From: Phoebastria nigripes
Taxonomy: Eukaryota; Chordata; Aves; Procellariiformes; Diomedeidae
Assembly (NCBI GenBank): GCA_035582835.1
Contig: JAYKAV010002779.1
Span: forward strand, 527,776-591,775
Reading direction: 5' to 3'
Length of the DNA stretch: 64,000 nucleotides
The position numbers and the translations under genes were made by a program. The notes under the pieces were generated by a model. The model had not been told where the DNA came from and searched no databases. It saw only the letters and a program-made list of their open reading frames with translations. Below, one piece after another: positions 48,540-62,951 of this stretch. Numbering within the stretch: position 1 is the stretch's first letter; every line of letters begins with the position of its first letter.

Positions 48540-49387
48540 GCTACTTTTCCCTAGAACTATAATCTCATAAAACATGATCTTAAATCTTATCTTAGACAGC
48601 AAACTTCTGTCTAGGTCACTGGTGCTCATCCATCTAGGAACCCTAATCTACTCGTTCTTCTTGCTGTCTCATTTCATACATTATACCTCAATGTTCAGAG
48701 AATGTCCATAACAACCTGCTATGAAAACTGGGACCAATAAACCACAAAAATGGGAGCTAATCAGTTCTGTTCTTGAATCAATCACTGATTTCTAGGATGA
48801 AACATTTGACTTCTCTGAACATGCATTTGTCATCAATGAGTTGGGAAAAGTACTTCTCTTCCAGGCAAATTATGCACTGAAATATATTGCGTGTTGAAAT
48901 TGTCTAATGCTACCACNTCTGCACACATAAAAAAATACAAGAGAACAAACTCGGGAACCAGTGATTAATTTCCTTACATTTATAATTAACAGGAAATTAC
49001 AGTTAAAAAAAAAAGAAGCAACAAGGTCAATTTTCACATGGAAAAAAAAGTAGCAGGCTATGGGATGTGCAGTACCTTTTGTAACATCCAAAATGTTGAA
49101 GAGAAGATGCAGAGTAGTTCATGGAAATACAGTCTGGGAGAAGTAGTAGAAACCTCTAATATAATCTGAGTAGGCAAGAGCTGAACAAAAAGTCCTAGGA
49201 GTCACAGGCTCTTTGGTTCGTTGCCAACTTCTTTGAACCGTTCTTCAGGTTCTCATTTCAGGTAGCATGCAGACACCTGTAGGGTTCATTCAGCTCTAAA
49301 TAACATATCATTAAATAATGCAAATAGTCATCTGTCCGGAGTGCTCGGTCCTATTTACACAATCAATTTAACATATATATAGACAAA

Positions 49388-49405
49388 GAATAATAAATAA
49401 ATAAA
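49388..49405. repeat. (AATA)n microsatellite
   Basis: About four AATA units in tandem within AT-rich DNA. Confidence 0.8.
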
Positions 49406-49497
49406 TATATAGACAAATTAAAAAGGGAAATGAAAATAATTTATGTTATAAGTGGATCTACATATGACAAAAAAAGTGTTGACATTAAGGGTAGAAG

Positions 49498-49512
49498 AAA
49501 AAAAAAAAAAAA
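49498..49512. repeat. A15 homopolymer
   Basis: Fifteen consecutive A. Confidence 0.85.
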
Positions 49513-49620
49513 TCTATATTAAAATATTCCTAACTTTTGAATTATAAATAGTTATGAAGAGTTAAAAATACTCAGTGCCTTTTTGACTTTGTAATGGACG
49601 AAGTGACATCCCTGTTTTCT

Positions 49621-49666
49621 TTTTTTTTAAAAAAAAAGCATAAAACAAAAACAAAACCAAAAACAA
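49621..49666. repeat. T9A9 palindrome followed by an AAAAC-rich tract
   Basis: A run of T passes directly into a run of A and then AAAACAAAAACAAAACC-type sequence. It resembles a poly(A)-like tail, but no retrocopy precedes it. Confidence 0.7.
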
Positions 49667-51311
49667 CTTTTTAAAGCAATATTTGTGTCTAAAGAATCCT
49701 TCCTCACTATAGAGATTCCAGGACCATGTTTGCACATTGTCCTGTGCCAATGCACAGAAAGCATGGCCAAATCCTCTGAAATTTCTCCCTTCAAATTTCA
49801 ACTAAGTGCTAGGAGAAAGCAGCAGTCAATTTTGGAAGCCCCTGCAATTTTTCTTTAACACTAGCTAGAACTGTGAAGATGTTAGCAGCTTAGCATGGTG
49901 GCATTTTTGTTTGTTTATTTAATTCAAAGAATAATAAAACAAAAATAATAAAAATAACAATAAAGATTGGAATAATAATTAATGAGAAAAAGGATATTTC
50001 AGTGTCTGGCAACCTTAATTGGATTCCAGAACAGATGTGACTTCATATATTGGGAGAAACATGAAATTCTGATAAAGAGATGTCCAAGCAGAAAAAGCTG
50101 GTGATATACAAGCAAGTTGAATTAAGAAAAGCTTTCTCCTAAAGGATTAATTTCTTCCCTCCTCCACATATTTTTGCTACCTAGCAATTTTTGGAGCTAT
50201 GTGCTAGATGTGAAACAGGAACAATCTGCATAATTTGTGTGAGAAAGCAGCATAACACCATTTTTATGAAACTTTGAGAAACAGAGGGAAAAATAAAGGT
50301 ATAAAACACCCCCAAAATATGGAATATAAATTACATTTCTTCACTTAATGTTTCAGGCTTTGACTATACCTCATGTTTTTGGCACAACCATTTATCCCAG
50401 TATGAACCTTTGCAAAACCACTTAATCATAATTTTCACTTCAGTCCGTAACAGTTTCTAATGAGGGAATAATAACTGGCTTATCACTTCCCTGCTAATCA
50501 TTGGTAGACAGTATGTAAACTTCCGTATACAGTGCTATGCCATTTGGAAATTACAAATGAGAGAACGTCAATTAATTTATCTTATCTGAACAACAAATCA
50601 TCCCCAATTCCAAGAAATGAATAACTGAACACCAGTGGAAAAATTTGAAACTGAGGGAATTATCTGGGTTATTTGCACTCACTGAAATCAAGGAGTCTAA
50701 TGATTTCATCATGCCAATGTACAGAGTCTATACATAAATATGTGTGTACATAATTGCTGATTAAAAGAAATTGCTAGATACAAAGAAGTAATTGTATGTA
50801 TTAAAATTTAGACTGCAAACTCTAGCCATCATGACCTGTCAAAACTCCTTGCAAAATGTTTCATTTTTATTAACTACATCATCCACATATGNGACTACTG
50901 GTTAAGTTGACGTTCCAGTTTTATTAAGAATATCTTTCAAACCAAAAATGATGAGTTCCTTTGTAATTAAACTTTTCTATATGACAATATAAATTTAAAT
51001 GTGTATGTCCTTTAAAAAAAAAATATTTTAAACCAAAACTCACATAACTGTTTTCAGTTCTCCAGAAACAGAGCACATGAACCCAGATGTATCAGAAGAC
51101 TGGTATCATATGTAAGAGAAGTTGATAACTTCTATATACATCAAAAAAACCCTACAATTTTAGCCTTAAATTAAGTCTAAATGAAACTGAGGAAGACAAA
51201 AATACTGAAAAGATTAATAAACTAAATATTTTATTTAAAGAACCAAAATCAGCAATGACATACAGGACTTTAAACATCCTTAGAACAGGGAGAGAAAATA
51301 TTTATTTTCTA

Positions 51312-51338
51312 TCAGTTTACTGAGTTTACTGAGTTTAC
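51312..51338. repeat. 9-bp tandem repeat, three units
   Basis: TCAGTTTAC, TGAGTTTAC, TGAGTTTAC in tandem, then a related ACTCAGTTTGC. Confidence 0.85.
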
Positions 51339-54300
51339 TACTCAGTTTGCTGGGTAGTAAAAGCCTTCACATACTGCCCAAAGAATAAATGAAGAGGGTA
51401 ATACACCTTATTCCAGAGTGTCCAGAATCACCATATTTTTACCTCATTGAAATATGCTAGGAAAGCTGGAATCAAAACCTAAATAAAGATAGTTCTCCAT
51501 CATATTTGCCCATATGTCCATTTGCTTCTTTTAGCTATTTGAATCATGCATACATTATTTGGATTAGACGTGCAAAGGCAATGAAAAAATAGTATGGACA
51601 CAGAAGATGAAAGTCCAGGCTCTATATGATTGAATTTCCTGGTAAAATGGATTAAACTTTACTTTCAACTGCTTTCAAAGATTGAAAAATAGTGCAACTG
51701 CAATACTAGTATATTGCATTGCTTTCATATTGTGCAATAAACTATCCATGTCCAGAATTATTACATAAGTGAATAAACAGAAAGGTAGAAAAAAAGATGG
51801 TGTTTTTAGTCATGAAATAGGCTTGCAAAGATCTCAACTTAAGGGAACTCCAATTTTGCCCTAAAATATACATTTGCAGGTAAAATTTTTCAAGGTTTTT
51901 CAAACAGTTGTTTATTTTACTATAGGGAGATTGAGGACAAAAGATTCTTTTGAGAAGAGATGACTTTGACAGCTAATTCATAGTGTAGGGAGGAGGTTGG
52001 CTTCTTTGTGGAGGAAAGATTTTAGAAGGTGTGATAAGATCTCTTAGAGAAAAAGTGGCTTCCTGAAATTTTCTGGAGACAGAAGAGGTCTTTAAACCCA
52101 TAGATTATAAATGAGCTGCAGTTCTTTGGTTATCCAGGAAAGCCAGTGACTAGTCATTATTCATCTTTGGCATGGTATTTGTATTACTTTCCCCAAATTG
52201 CTTTTTATTCATTAATTCTCATTTTCATTTGCATAATAGCTGAAGGATGAATAACAATATGAGTTTCATGTAAAACTTTTTATGTAAATCTTTAATTTTT
52301 TGATCTATTTCATAAAATGCACATAAATTTGATTCCAGAGAAGGCTTATATAATCTCATGAAGTCACATATGAAAACCACCAGTCAAACTAAAGGAATAA
52401 TATTTCAAGGGTATATGAGGTACCACCCAAATTAGAGGAGGGAATGCGTAAAGAACATGCAAAACCAATGTTTGTCTACAGCAAGACTAACTTTGTGTCA
52501 TGTCCCAAGAAACCAGCTACGTGCAATTTGGCAGCCCCAGGAGCTAATTCTGTAAGTGTGTAAGTGCCTTACAGTATTTCTTTAGCAATTCACATGCTTT
52601 TTAAGAAAGTTGCACTCTATGATAAAATACCCTGGAAGCAGCATGAGATAGTTCTCTTCCCCTACCTTTCAAAATTAAATTATTTACCTAAATAAAGCTA
52701 AATCCCACAAAACAGTCTATAGCCATAAAATACATACTGGTACTAAATCCAATACTATTTATCATTGAACACAAAAGTCGTGATAGATGCACAAGATGTG
52801 GGGTAGCTGGGCAGGGGGAAGCATACTTTTTAATATATTTTAGCTGTGTATTTACATTTTTTTCAATAATGAATTCTTCTTATAAGACAAATTTTATTGG
52901 TGCTCTCTTTACAGAATCATGAAAGCCTACTGATTTGATTTATTCCACCAAAATTTGATTTGGACTGTTCAAGAAATCTGACCTATCCAAATTCAGACTG
53001 GGATTACAGACTTCAGCCTCAGATGGATATCATCTAACTATTCACCTTTTGCTCCTTTTACTTTCCTTTTCCCCCCTTACATCATTTTTCCAAATCTTTT
53101 TTTGCTACATAAGCTAAGGAAAAAGAAAGAAATCTTTGACTAGATGATTCAATGCTGTTTNGTAACCTTTGTGTGGTTTACAGCTTAAATGAGTACTGAA
53201 CAAACTCAAATAGCCGTTTCTGATGACACTGGGACAAGTTTCATCCATGTTTTCCTTTCTAAGAAATATATGGTTCAATGTCCAAAAGAAGTCTTCTGGT
53301 TTTCTTTCCCCTCCCCCCCTAAGTAACTATTAATTACAGACATGGTCTTCCTGTGATAACTCTTACGCTGCCCACAAGAAGTGAACGCTGTCGGTTCACT
53401 GTTAAGCCAATGGTGNTTCTAATTTCTTCATTAAGTAATCTAGTTAGCAGGAAGGCATTGGTTTTGACCAGTCATAAAAAAATTTATGTCTGGTAAGGGT
53501 GGCAGTGATGGAAATGACAAATGCTCAGCTAATAATGAACACAGACACTCCTATAAACAATTTAAACTAGAAACTGCTACCAAAAAGGAATTCTTCCTTA
53601 GCAGCCTCTTTCCACAAAACCAACAGCCTTTCAGTGGTGGCGTTCCTAATTCAGTTCTTCTCCTTCATAGTGTTAGAGGAGGAGGAGGTTTTGCAAAAAT
53701 AAAATTAGAAAACTAACTTTGCAATTTTTTTTACTGTAGAAACCCTGAAAAAATGTCCATTCTCCTCTTGGGCTCACAATGTCAAACTTTCCTCCTTGAA
53801 GAACAGATTCTGTTGCTGGGCATCCTGTCCCTTAATAAGCTCTCGTTAGTAGCTTGTTCTTTCTCTTCATGGCTAGAAAAAGCAGTTCCCTTGGAGTCCT
53901 CTCTCTGTCTTCCAGATCAGGGAGAGTTAATAGCAACAACATGTGCCTTCTCCCTAGGAGAAAATAGGGAGTGATGTCTGATGTGTTGCCCTTAATAAGG
54001 TCCCTTATTTTCCTTAATGACACTGGGAACAAAATTATATAAATGATGGTCCTGGAACCTTAGGATGTGATCGCAAATATGAAGAAGAGTAAGGCAATCC
54101 CACATGAAGGATTCAATATCAGTGTTTGGACCTGAAGATATTTAAAATTCCAAATGCAAGAAATGCACTTACGATTTTCATTTCAGGTTTTCAGACATCA
54201 GGGTTTTCTTTCATATACTGGGAACTTAATTCAAAATTGCAGACAAGACAGAACTTTCTGGGGTTTATGAGCCACCTAATTAAGGTGTTCATGAAAAGAC

Positions 54301-54743
54301 TGATACAGTGATAGTATTTAGTATAAAGCTGACAAACTACTTCCAGTAGATGTGGGGACATTTCAAAGCCATTGCACACATAGAAAGGGAATATATAAAG
54401 ATGCACAAATCTTCCTGAATGCCAGTGGCAAGCTTTGCACAAGTGCAAAGAAATTTTTCCACCATATGAAAAAGATCTTGTGTTTTAAGAATAAGATCTT
54501 CACAGAATAAGAAACCAATTTCTTTCAGAACCGTAATTCATGAATACAATCGTTTCAGTCCACTTTACCCAGAAGTAGGACTACTGCTATGTACCTGGGT
54601 AGACAGATTAAAATAGGTATCCTAACATCTTCCTGGTAGTGATGTCCTTTTTCCTCAGTCTTCAGAATCTGGAAAATGGCTCCTAGTGGGCTATCATCAG
54701 GCAGGCTTCACACTCTAGTGAGTGACTAATACACATACACTTA

Positions 54744-54799
54744 TCTCTCTCTGTGTGTGTATATATATAGATACACACAGATATGGGGGGGGGGGGCGG
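54744..54799. repeat. Compound (TC)4(TG)4(TA)5 microsatellite with 9-bp inverted arms and G12
   Basis: TC, TG and TA dinucleotide blocks follow one another from 54744 to 54769. TGTGTGTAT (54754-54762) is perfectly inverted as ATACACACA (54771-54779), and a run of 12 G follows at 54785-54796. Confidence 0.9.
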
Positions 54800-55457
54800 T
54801 GAATTTTGCTTAGGTATCTGTAGCACTATAATGGCAAAGACAATACTTTTGCTTTTTTACCACTGGCTGACTGATATTTTGTTACTTATACAGCCTGTCG
54901 CTCCACGTTCATCTGTTTCTCTCCCTTGAACTGTTACTTTCTTTTAAACACACCTTATACTATTTGCTCTAAATAGCTTTGCTGTTGTCATATGCCTACC
55001 TTCACTGTGGCATTAAATTACTTGCAAAAGCCATTTATTGCTGCATATATAATCCTTAACCATTAATATTACCCCTTAATTAAAGCCAACAACATCCAGT
55101 GTGTCAGCTGGCATATACAACCCTCCATAGGGATATAATTCACCAAACTCAGTAGGCTTGAAATTTAAATTTTCAGTGCCATCTAGAAGTACATTCATGT
55201 CACTGGAATTCCCTCTCTTGGTGCCTTAAGTTTTTCAGGAAAAACTTAATCTAATGTTGCTAATCCTGGAATCAACCCTTACGTCCAACATGATGATCAT
55301 AGCTCAATCTTTCTCTAAAGGAAGAATCCTACTGTCTTCTGTTCTAAAATCAAGGAGGACTCTGAATTACATGGAGGTGAGAGGAAGGTCACACTGAACT
55401 ATAAAAAGGATTTGTCTTTTGTCCTAAATCATAGCCCCAAACCCTTTTTGTTTCTTC

Positions 55458-55478
55458 TTTTTTTTTTTTTTTTTTTTT
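55458..55478. repeat. T21 homopolymer
   Basis: Twenty-one consecutive T, the longest homopolymer in the window. Confidence 0.88.
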
Positions 55479-55728
55479 AACTCTACTCCTTAAACATCAG
55501 TTGAATAGATGACTTCATAGGTTAGAAAACCCCATATAGAAAACTGAACTGAATTAAACAGGTGTATTACAGTTTAAGGGAGAGTAGGGAGAAACAAGTG
55601 ATAAAAAGTAACACTTCTCCTACATAGTTACGCAACCTGCACAGTGTTTCTACCTAGGAAAATCAGTCAGGTGGGAGTCTAATCTTTATTTTACAGAACC
55701 TGGTTTTATCATCTACTTAGGGAATATG

Positions 55729-55742
55729 TAATATATATATAT
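55729..55742. repeat. (AT)n microsatellite
   Basis: Short run of AT dinucleotides. Confidence 0.8.
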
Positions 55743-57884
55743 AAGAAAAATTACCAGAAACACTGTTAAAGGAATAATGTTACACATTTTCCTTCTTTAA
55801 GTCCCATAGGAATGTTATTCTGCCTTCACCACAGAGAATCAGCTAGGAGGACAGTCATGGAGAGTGAAGCACTTCAAGAAAGAGGAGGAAGTCTTCCACC
55901 TATATTCTCCCAAGAGAACCCAGGAATATGAGGTCCTGGGTTATCTAATGAGCTATTGAGTGACCCCCAGGCAGACAGGTGTCCTCTGAGAATGCCAAGG
56001 CACACAAAAAAACTCGAGTTTGTAATACCCATTCATCTACCTAATGACATAGGCCAAAGGATATTTCTTGGCTGCTGAGTATGATCTGCAGTCTAACTCA
56101 TGTCAGTGGAACTAAGCACGAACTAAACCAGTGTTAAGGTACCAGAGGAACTCTACTGCTAAAACCTTAATATCTGAAGTCCTTAAAGTTGGGTAGCAGG
56201 TGAGTAAGAACTTTAAACAATGTGGGTTAACACCAGGTATCAAAGAAGACATTCAAAGACGTTCATTCATCTGTGTCGTCTTCTTCAGACCTAGCTCCAA
56301 GTCTGCAGACTTCCAAAGACCTCACAAACATACAGTGTCCAGAACTTCCCCCTGGTCCCACCATACTGATTCATAATATCTTGCCTCCAATAAAAATAAA
56401 AATATTCTCAGTTTAAAATGTGAGATATGAAACAATCCAGTTGCTGCAGACTGAATGAGTTGCAACAGGCAACTCCTGGAATTAAAATTCTAGGGCTGAA
56501 CTTGGGTCAGTTTATTTTCAAATGCAGGAAGATTGCTCATCCCAGACAGAAGCTAGATACAGATAAAATTTCAGAACAGGGAGGCAAAACTGCAAAATCA
56601 TCACAAGGACAGGAGACATTTTGAGTTTTTCCATTATTCAGTGTAGTATAACAACATTCAGGTCAGCTGATTACGTAAGGCAGTGCCGAAATTTCTTCAG
56701 AAATACACAAGATGTGGCAAAATGCCTCATCATTTTTTTCTTCTAAAAAGATTGGCTCTGTACGATCCCTTGATACAGCCCTATGCTTAGAGATACAACT
56801 GAAGTCTTACTAATTACTATATAATAAGTATAAAATGAATTAGTAGGCAATTTTTTTTGTTAGCATATTATTTATATCATGCTAGTTCTCACAATGTACC
56901 AAATTCTGTACGTTCATTGCATATTCATTTCTCTAGGTCTTGAGAGTTCATAGATTGTATTCTCACAACAAACTATTAGTAACCAACAGCTTCTACTCAG
57001 ATTCTGATATGCACTGTTATTTTTATTGTATATCTAAATCTGATGGCATATTCTGTTTGTTTGAAGAAACCGCACTTAATATTCATGCTAAAATTTGAGA
57101 TTTATGTGTGATTTAAGAGTTCAAATTTTGCCTTTGGAGAATGTTTATTATTAGACATTTGTGTTTGCATGTTTCTGTTAATATTTGCACAGTAAATAAG
57201 AATAGTCATAAGAAGCCAACAGAAAAAAAAAGATGTAGATTATGTAAAGAAGTTACTTTTATTGAAACATATAATAATTGATTCACTATTTTATTGATTC
57301 ATCTTGAAGCACTTATTAAGCATTGGTCTTGAAACAGGGAGAATAGACACTTTTTCCAACACTTTTAAGGAATTGTTGTTTCCACCATAAAAAAGTCACT
57401 GTTTGATTAAACACTTATGAAGTTCTGCCTAGCAATCACTGTTAAGCTTATTTCTATCTTTTGTATAAAGGAGAAAGAAACAGGATTTTTTAAATAAAAA
57501 TTAACACATGTAATAAATTTATCAGCTTTGCTTGTATTGCATCCTTATTCAAATTTTAAATTTACTGATATATTCTTATGGGTAGTTATTTCTGTATAAA
57601 CTTGATCTGAAATGTCACTCAAAACTACAAAAAAAATCTTAAAATTAAGAATCAGAACCTAATTAATCTTCAGCATAATATCATTATAGTTCATATTTTC
57701 ATTATTCAACCAAGAAATGTTAGTGAGATGACATCATGTCTGAGAAAATGTCACCATAGGCAGGAAAGATTCTTTGGCCAGTTAAAATCACTCTTTGAGG
57801 TGATACCACTATTGTTGGCATCACCAATAACAGAAATTATAATTGTCTAAACATGTGCAAAGAACATTTATTTTACTTTGACAG

Positions 57885-57920
57885 AGGGGGAAAAAAAAAA
57901 AAGGAAAAAAAAANAAACAA
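57885..57920. repeat. A-rich purine tract with one ambiguous base
   Basis: GAGGGGG followed by A12, GG, a run of A, N at 57914, then AAAC. The N lies in a homopolymer. Confidence 0.85.
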
Positions 57921-60360
57921 ACTAAAAAGAGGCTGTTTATTAAACAGAATATTGTATTGAACACCGTGATATGAAAGCATACTTGTTCCAAAGGGCACAT
58001 GGTATGTGGTAGTGGATTAGGAAAGATCAGCCTTTTCTGATAAACTCCCTGTGGTGTGACTGGTAGAAAAAGACTTAAAAAAAGCAAGTAGAAAATTACC
58101 AGCACCTATCACAGTGAGAATAAAATGTAACAAAAGGCTGTAAAACTGTCAGAAAGAACAAACAATTCTTGATCCATAGCAGTTAAAAGAGTTCTGTAAA
58201 CAAAGCAGGTTTTATTTTCATTTCAAACAGTCCTGTGATCAGACTGAAGTGAGATAGCAGCTGCTTAAATAGAGTTAACAAGCCAGATACTTCAAACTCA
58301 ATAAAATGCTACTGTACAGTATGGTGTGGCAGTTTGTTTTTAATGAAAGTCAGCTTTCTGGCTACAAACAATTTGTGTTATCAGAACTTCCATAACAACA
58401 CTTGAAATTCCACAAAGAAGGAAGTGTTAACACTGATGGTGGGGAAGCAAGATATTTTAGGTTAAAACTTTGGGGTTTAAACAGGCTATAGGTTTACTTT
58501 GTCTCGTGATTCTTTTCTCACCAGTATTTTCAGATGATAGTACTCTTTTTTACTTGTAAGTTCCTAAAAATGGATGCCAAATTACTGAAGTTTTGTGTAT
58601 AAATATATAAGGATCGTGACAAATTACAATTGTTTTCAGTTGATCATAACAGTTAAGGTTTCCCATCTGTTACTGAATTATCACACAGGAAAAAATCATC
58701 CTCTGCTTTTCCACTGGCCATGGTGTTCCACCTGCCCAAGTCACAGTAGGCAGTTTATAACCAGGGATGGAAGTATGAACTGCACATATATGAGAAATTT
58801 CACTTTATTGATCTCCAGTTTCAATGGTACAACAAGATTTATCACTTTAGGAAGTTCCATTTCCAGGCTGGAAGAAATAATTCCAGTTTGGAGAAACATG
58901 CAATCTAGGAAGAAAAGAGCTAAGAGAACGTATAAACTAGGCAGAACGACATGGAGATCATGACTCTGCCTTATATGCCAGGCTTATCACCATGAATTTT
59001 GCTTCTAAGTCTCACCAGCACTCTANCTACTGGCCCATTACACCGTACTGTATCTAACACATATTTAAGTAAAAAGATCTAACATTAGTTTAACAAAAAA
59101 TGAAAATTGTCAAAGAAATGTTTCCTACCTCTTCCCCCTGAAATAATTCCTTTCCTCTTCTCTTTCTCACAGACTTCCCACAGATTCCCACCAGAAAGCA
59201 AGACGAGGACCTTGGACCACTGAGATACTGAGGGTTTATTATTTAACTACCACTAAGCGCTACCACTGCATGAGTAAAATAACTATTTCAAGCTCTTGTT
59301 CTTAAAAGATTAAATTTGTTACCCTCACCACAGTACTTTTTTCTTTCTTTGCCTCGCACCACTCTCTCTATTCATGAAAATTTGTCTCCATCATGACCAT
59401 TTGTGGGCTACTGTAACGTACTCAGATATTATACCTACAAGTACCATAGAAGACCCTGTGAGGTAATCAATAAATCTGTGTTGAGAATAGCTTCAGTAGT
59501 GTACAACAGATGAGACGTGGGTCAACAACTGAACTAAGAAAAGAGAGCAAACTTTTGGAGAATACTCACAGAAGGGAGAGAGAGAATCCTGTGCCAGGCA
59601 TGGTGCAAGAATTATTTTTGTAAGGGAAGGGAAGGGATTAAGCAAGCAAGTGTAATTCTAGCATTCCCTAATTTTTGATAGCTTAACTTTGTAGGCCTCA
59701 CAGTATGCTTCAATACAGCATTTTGAGTGCAACATATAATGTCTTTTGACATGTATAAACATTCTTATGATTAGTAGTCACAGGGTTTATTTATTGTTAT
59801 GAATTGTGTCCAATCCAATTTGTTTTCATATTGTCAAATTCCCAAGTATCTTTCGCTGCAAAGGGAATCTTGGAAATCTGTAAATGTTAGGGGCTCAGTT
59901 GAAATAGCCTGCCTTGGCAAACTCAGTGAAACATATCTGTCAAGCACAGCAAAAGCCTTGTAAAATGCTCCTCTGCTGTAGGCCATAGAATGGAGCTATA
60001 ACAAACTCTGACCCATAAAAAGTCATGTAAACATTATAACCTGTTTTTACTAGCCTTTTAAGTGCCAGGAGCAATTGATCTTGTATGGCTTAGGTCTTTC
60101 CAGCTTCCAAGTCTCCCTGAGCACCTAGGATCCTACATGGGTGTCCAAGTGCCTCTGGCTTTGGAAGCCTAAAATAGGAACAGATACAGGGCTATCAGCT
60201 ACTTAGTTATTCACTCCAGGCAGATGTTTGATATTTCCAACAGCAAACATTTAAAAATGAAGCACCTATGGAAATCAACTGACTGTTTCTGTATTGTTAA
60301 TCAAAATAAATGTCCATGCAATCTCGAGCTGTTCCCCTAAATTGCTGCATCTGTCATACT

Positions 60361-60411
60361 GGAAAGAAAAGGGGGAAAAAAAGAGAAAAAAGAAGAAAAA
60401 AAAGAAAAATG
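60361..60411. repeat. A/G-only purine tract
   Basis: About 50 bases with only A and G up to its final bases, irregular units of G separated by A runs. Confidence 0.85.
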
Positions 60412-62891
60412 TTTCAAATTTAGAGTAACAGTGTCCTTGCCTTAAGGCTCTCTGATCATGACAGCTTCCTTAAGCTTTAATGTTGCCATTTGTTTTAAGA
60501 AAAATGCTGCAAACCTTAGTCCTCAGGGGAAACTGAAGTTCACTTCAATACACTTCAATGGGATTTTTGCCTGAGTAGTAGCTGAAGGATTTAGCTCACT
60601 GCTAACTTCATGAACGACCAACATGAATTTTACAGCTTTTGATTTCTGCCAAATACTTACCCCATTAAATTTCTGTGGGAAATCAGCCATACAATTAAAA
60701 CCTATTTTATGCCTTCAATAATGTTAATGAAGCAATTGTGGCTTTCAGAATTTTATATACATGTGTGTATATATGTGTGTGTATTTTGCTGTCACTGCAG
60801 CAGCTGCTGTTGGCCTCAAACAACATCTCTTAAATACATAAACTTAGTGATGGANGTGTACGTGACTCTGACGGTCATCAAACCTTATTAAAAAAGCTAA
60901 AAATTCCTGCCCTGTACAGACAGTTGCCACAACATGCACAAATTTGCTCATTATTAATATGTGTACTCTATTCCTTCCATTATGGTTAAAGAAAATTAAA
61001 ATATAGAAGTAATGAGGAGGTAGCGTTCAGAATTTGTAACTGGTTTCCAGACAGTTTATCTTGCCCAGCAAGGTTTTGACACCTTTGATGGTTCTGAACA
61101 TAGCATAATTTTTACATGCCAGTGTCTGGACCTGGATCTGAATGCAGAAACTTAGATCTATTGTTTGTTTCAGTGCATTTTTCACTTTTGAATCCTTACA
61201 CCAGAAAACCCTTTCGATGAGGAATAGTTTTTTACTTCAGTAGGAACTCTCATGTAGACAGCTGGCAAAAAGATCTTCTCTAAAATAATTAAATTCTTGT
61301 CTTGCTGTAAAAATACATGCCATCAGGGAAAACTGTTCAAAATTCTGCTTTTGATTTTTGACAGAATGACACAGGCAAGCTTTTGGCCAAAAATTTTGAT
61401 TCTGAGAAGCAACTATAGACAGTTGAAAAATTTGGAATTCTGTTCTGGGATGTAATATTCACTTTCTTTCTATGTAGTACCTTGGAGATCCAAGTTTAGA
61501 AAGAATGGCCTGAACTTCTGAAGAGCTGAATATGTTTCTCTACCCAGAGCCAGAGCTGCAGTGATCACCTCCGGATCACAATACACATCTTTGGAGCATT
61601 TACATTTTCAGTGCTCTACCACTAAAAGGGACTCGCAATCCTGAGTTGAGTGGCTAGGGCTCATGAGGAAAAGTGCAAGGACATTTGGACACCTGAAATG
61701 GGAATTTGCAGGAACTGGTTTCCTGAACACAGAATAACATAAGCAAACAAATAAAAGATAATTGAACAAGGAATTCCCTAGAGATGCATGGTTAGGATAG
61801 TCTCTCCACAGATGAAAAATGGGAACTCAGATTTCTTCACAAGAAAAGAAAGACCTTGACCGTAAGTCTTTCAGATTTAATAAATAGACAGGTATCACAC
61901 TTAGGTAAAAAAACCCCTAGTACTATTTCTGATCAGGTTTGGTAAGAGTTAAAATTTGTTCTGAGCCCAACTCCTAAATCAGGTCCTGTAGGTAATTCAT
62001 GTAGGAGCATCATTGTTTAGAGCATTCCAAAAGGCACTGAACTTTCCAGCACTCCTGGTATTTCAGTGATTACGTGCACGACCTCCTCCAGTAACTTTGG
62101 CCATTGAAATTAACCACTGGAAATTTAGGAATGAGGGTGGCTGTCAGAGGTGTATAAAAATATTGGAAGTAAGAAGAAACATTCATTCATGCAAATCTCT
62201 CTCTCCGGCATCTAACCACCAGTTCTAAAAATGTATTTTGCATTTATGAGCTCCCACTTCCATATTTCTATCAGGTAAATGTTGCAGTGTTCTCTCATTG
62301 CATTTTAACAGAAGTGCAAATCTCCAATACTACTTGCATTTGGGAAGTATCAACACTGCAAAATAAATTATTATTCATCCTTTTTTTCCATCTTTTTAAC
62401 CNGCTCATACAGTATTTGCAGAGTCAGACAGTCTGAATAATTTCCTTCTCACAGAAAGCATGTAAAAAGTTGCTGTGTTTTCACTTTGTGGAAATTGTTT
62501 CACTGGTGCAGATACAGAAGTGTGAGCAAACTCCTGTTCATATTTAGCTGTTCCTGAAAACAGAACTTGATATTTAAATCCAAACACTATGCTGACATCT
62601 TGGGCTGGCTGGTGTGAAATTTAATTTGTGCTGTTAAGCCTCAGAAGCCTGGGGAAAACATGGGATGAACAATAGCCATTAAACTCCAGTTTACAATATC
62701 CTGCTGTATGGACCCAATGTCCCTTCGAGGGCCACACATCTGGCCACTATACCTGAAAACTGTATTTGACTTTTGGATTTTTACTGCTGTGCCTTCCAAC
62801 GTACAGCTTTTTAGGCACAGTGTTTAGAGACAGAGGAGAGCAGGAGCAGAACTCTATCCTGGCCTCTGCACTTATATTCCGAGACTTCCAA

Positions 62892-62951
62892 TTTTTTTTT
62901 TTTCCCCATCAACCTCTTTTTTGTAACATAAAAAAATAAAAAAAAAAAACC
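62892..62951. repeat. Poly(T) and poly(A) runs about 25-30 bases apart
   Basis: A T run near 62892-62903 is followed by A runs near 62931-62950. Together they could pair as an AT hairpin, but they are more simply two homopolymers. Confidence 0.7.

Noticed and set aside
49498..49666. Poly(A) and AAAAC tracts as a processed-pseudogene tail
   Set aside because: No coding or UTR-like sequence upstream and no flanking direct repeat that I could find.
58595..58963. 122-codon + strand ORF, the longest N-free ORF in the window
   Set aside because: AT-biased composition, no recognisable domain and length within chance for 64 kb. No splice-site or promoter context supports it.
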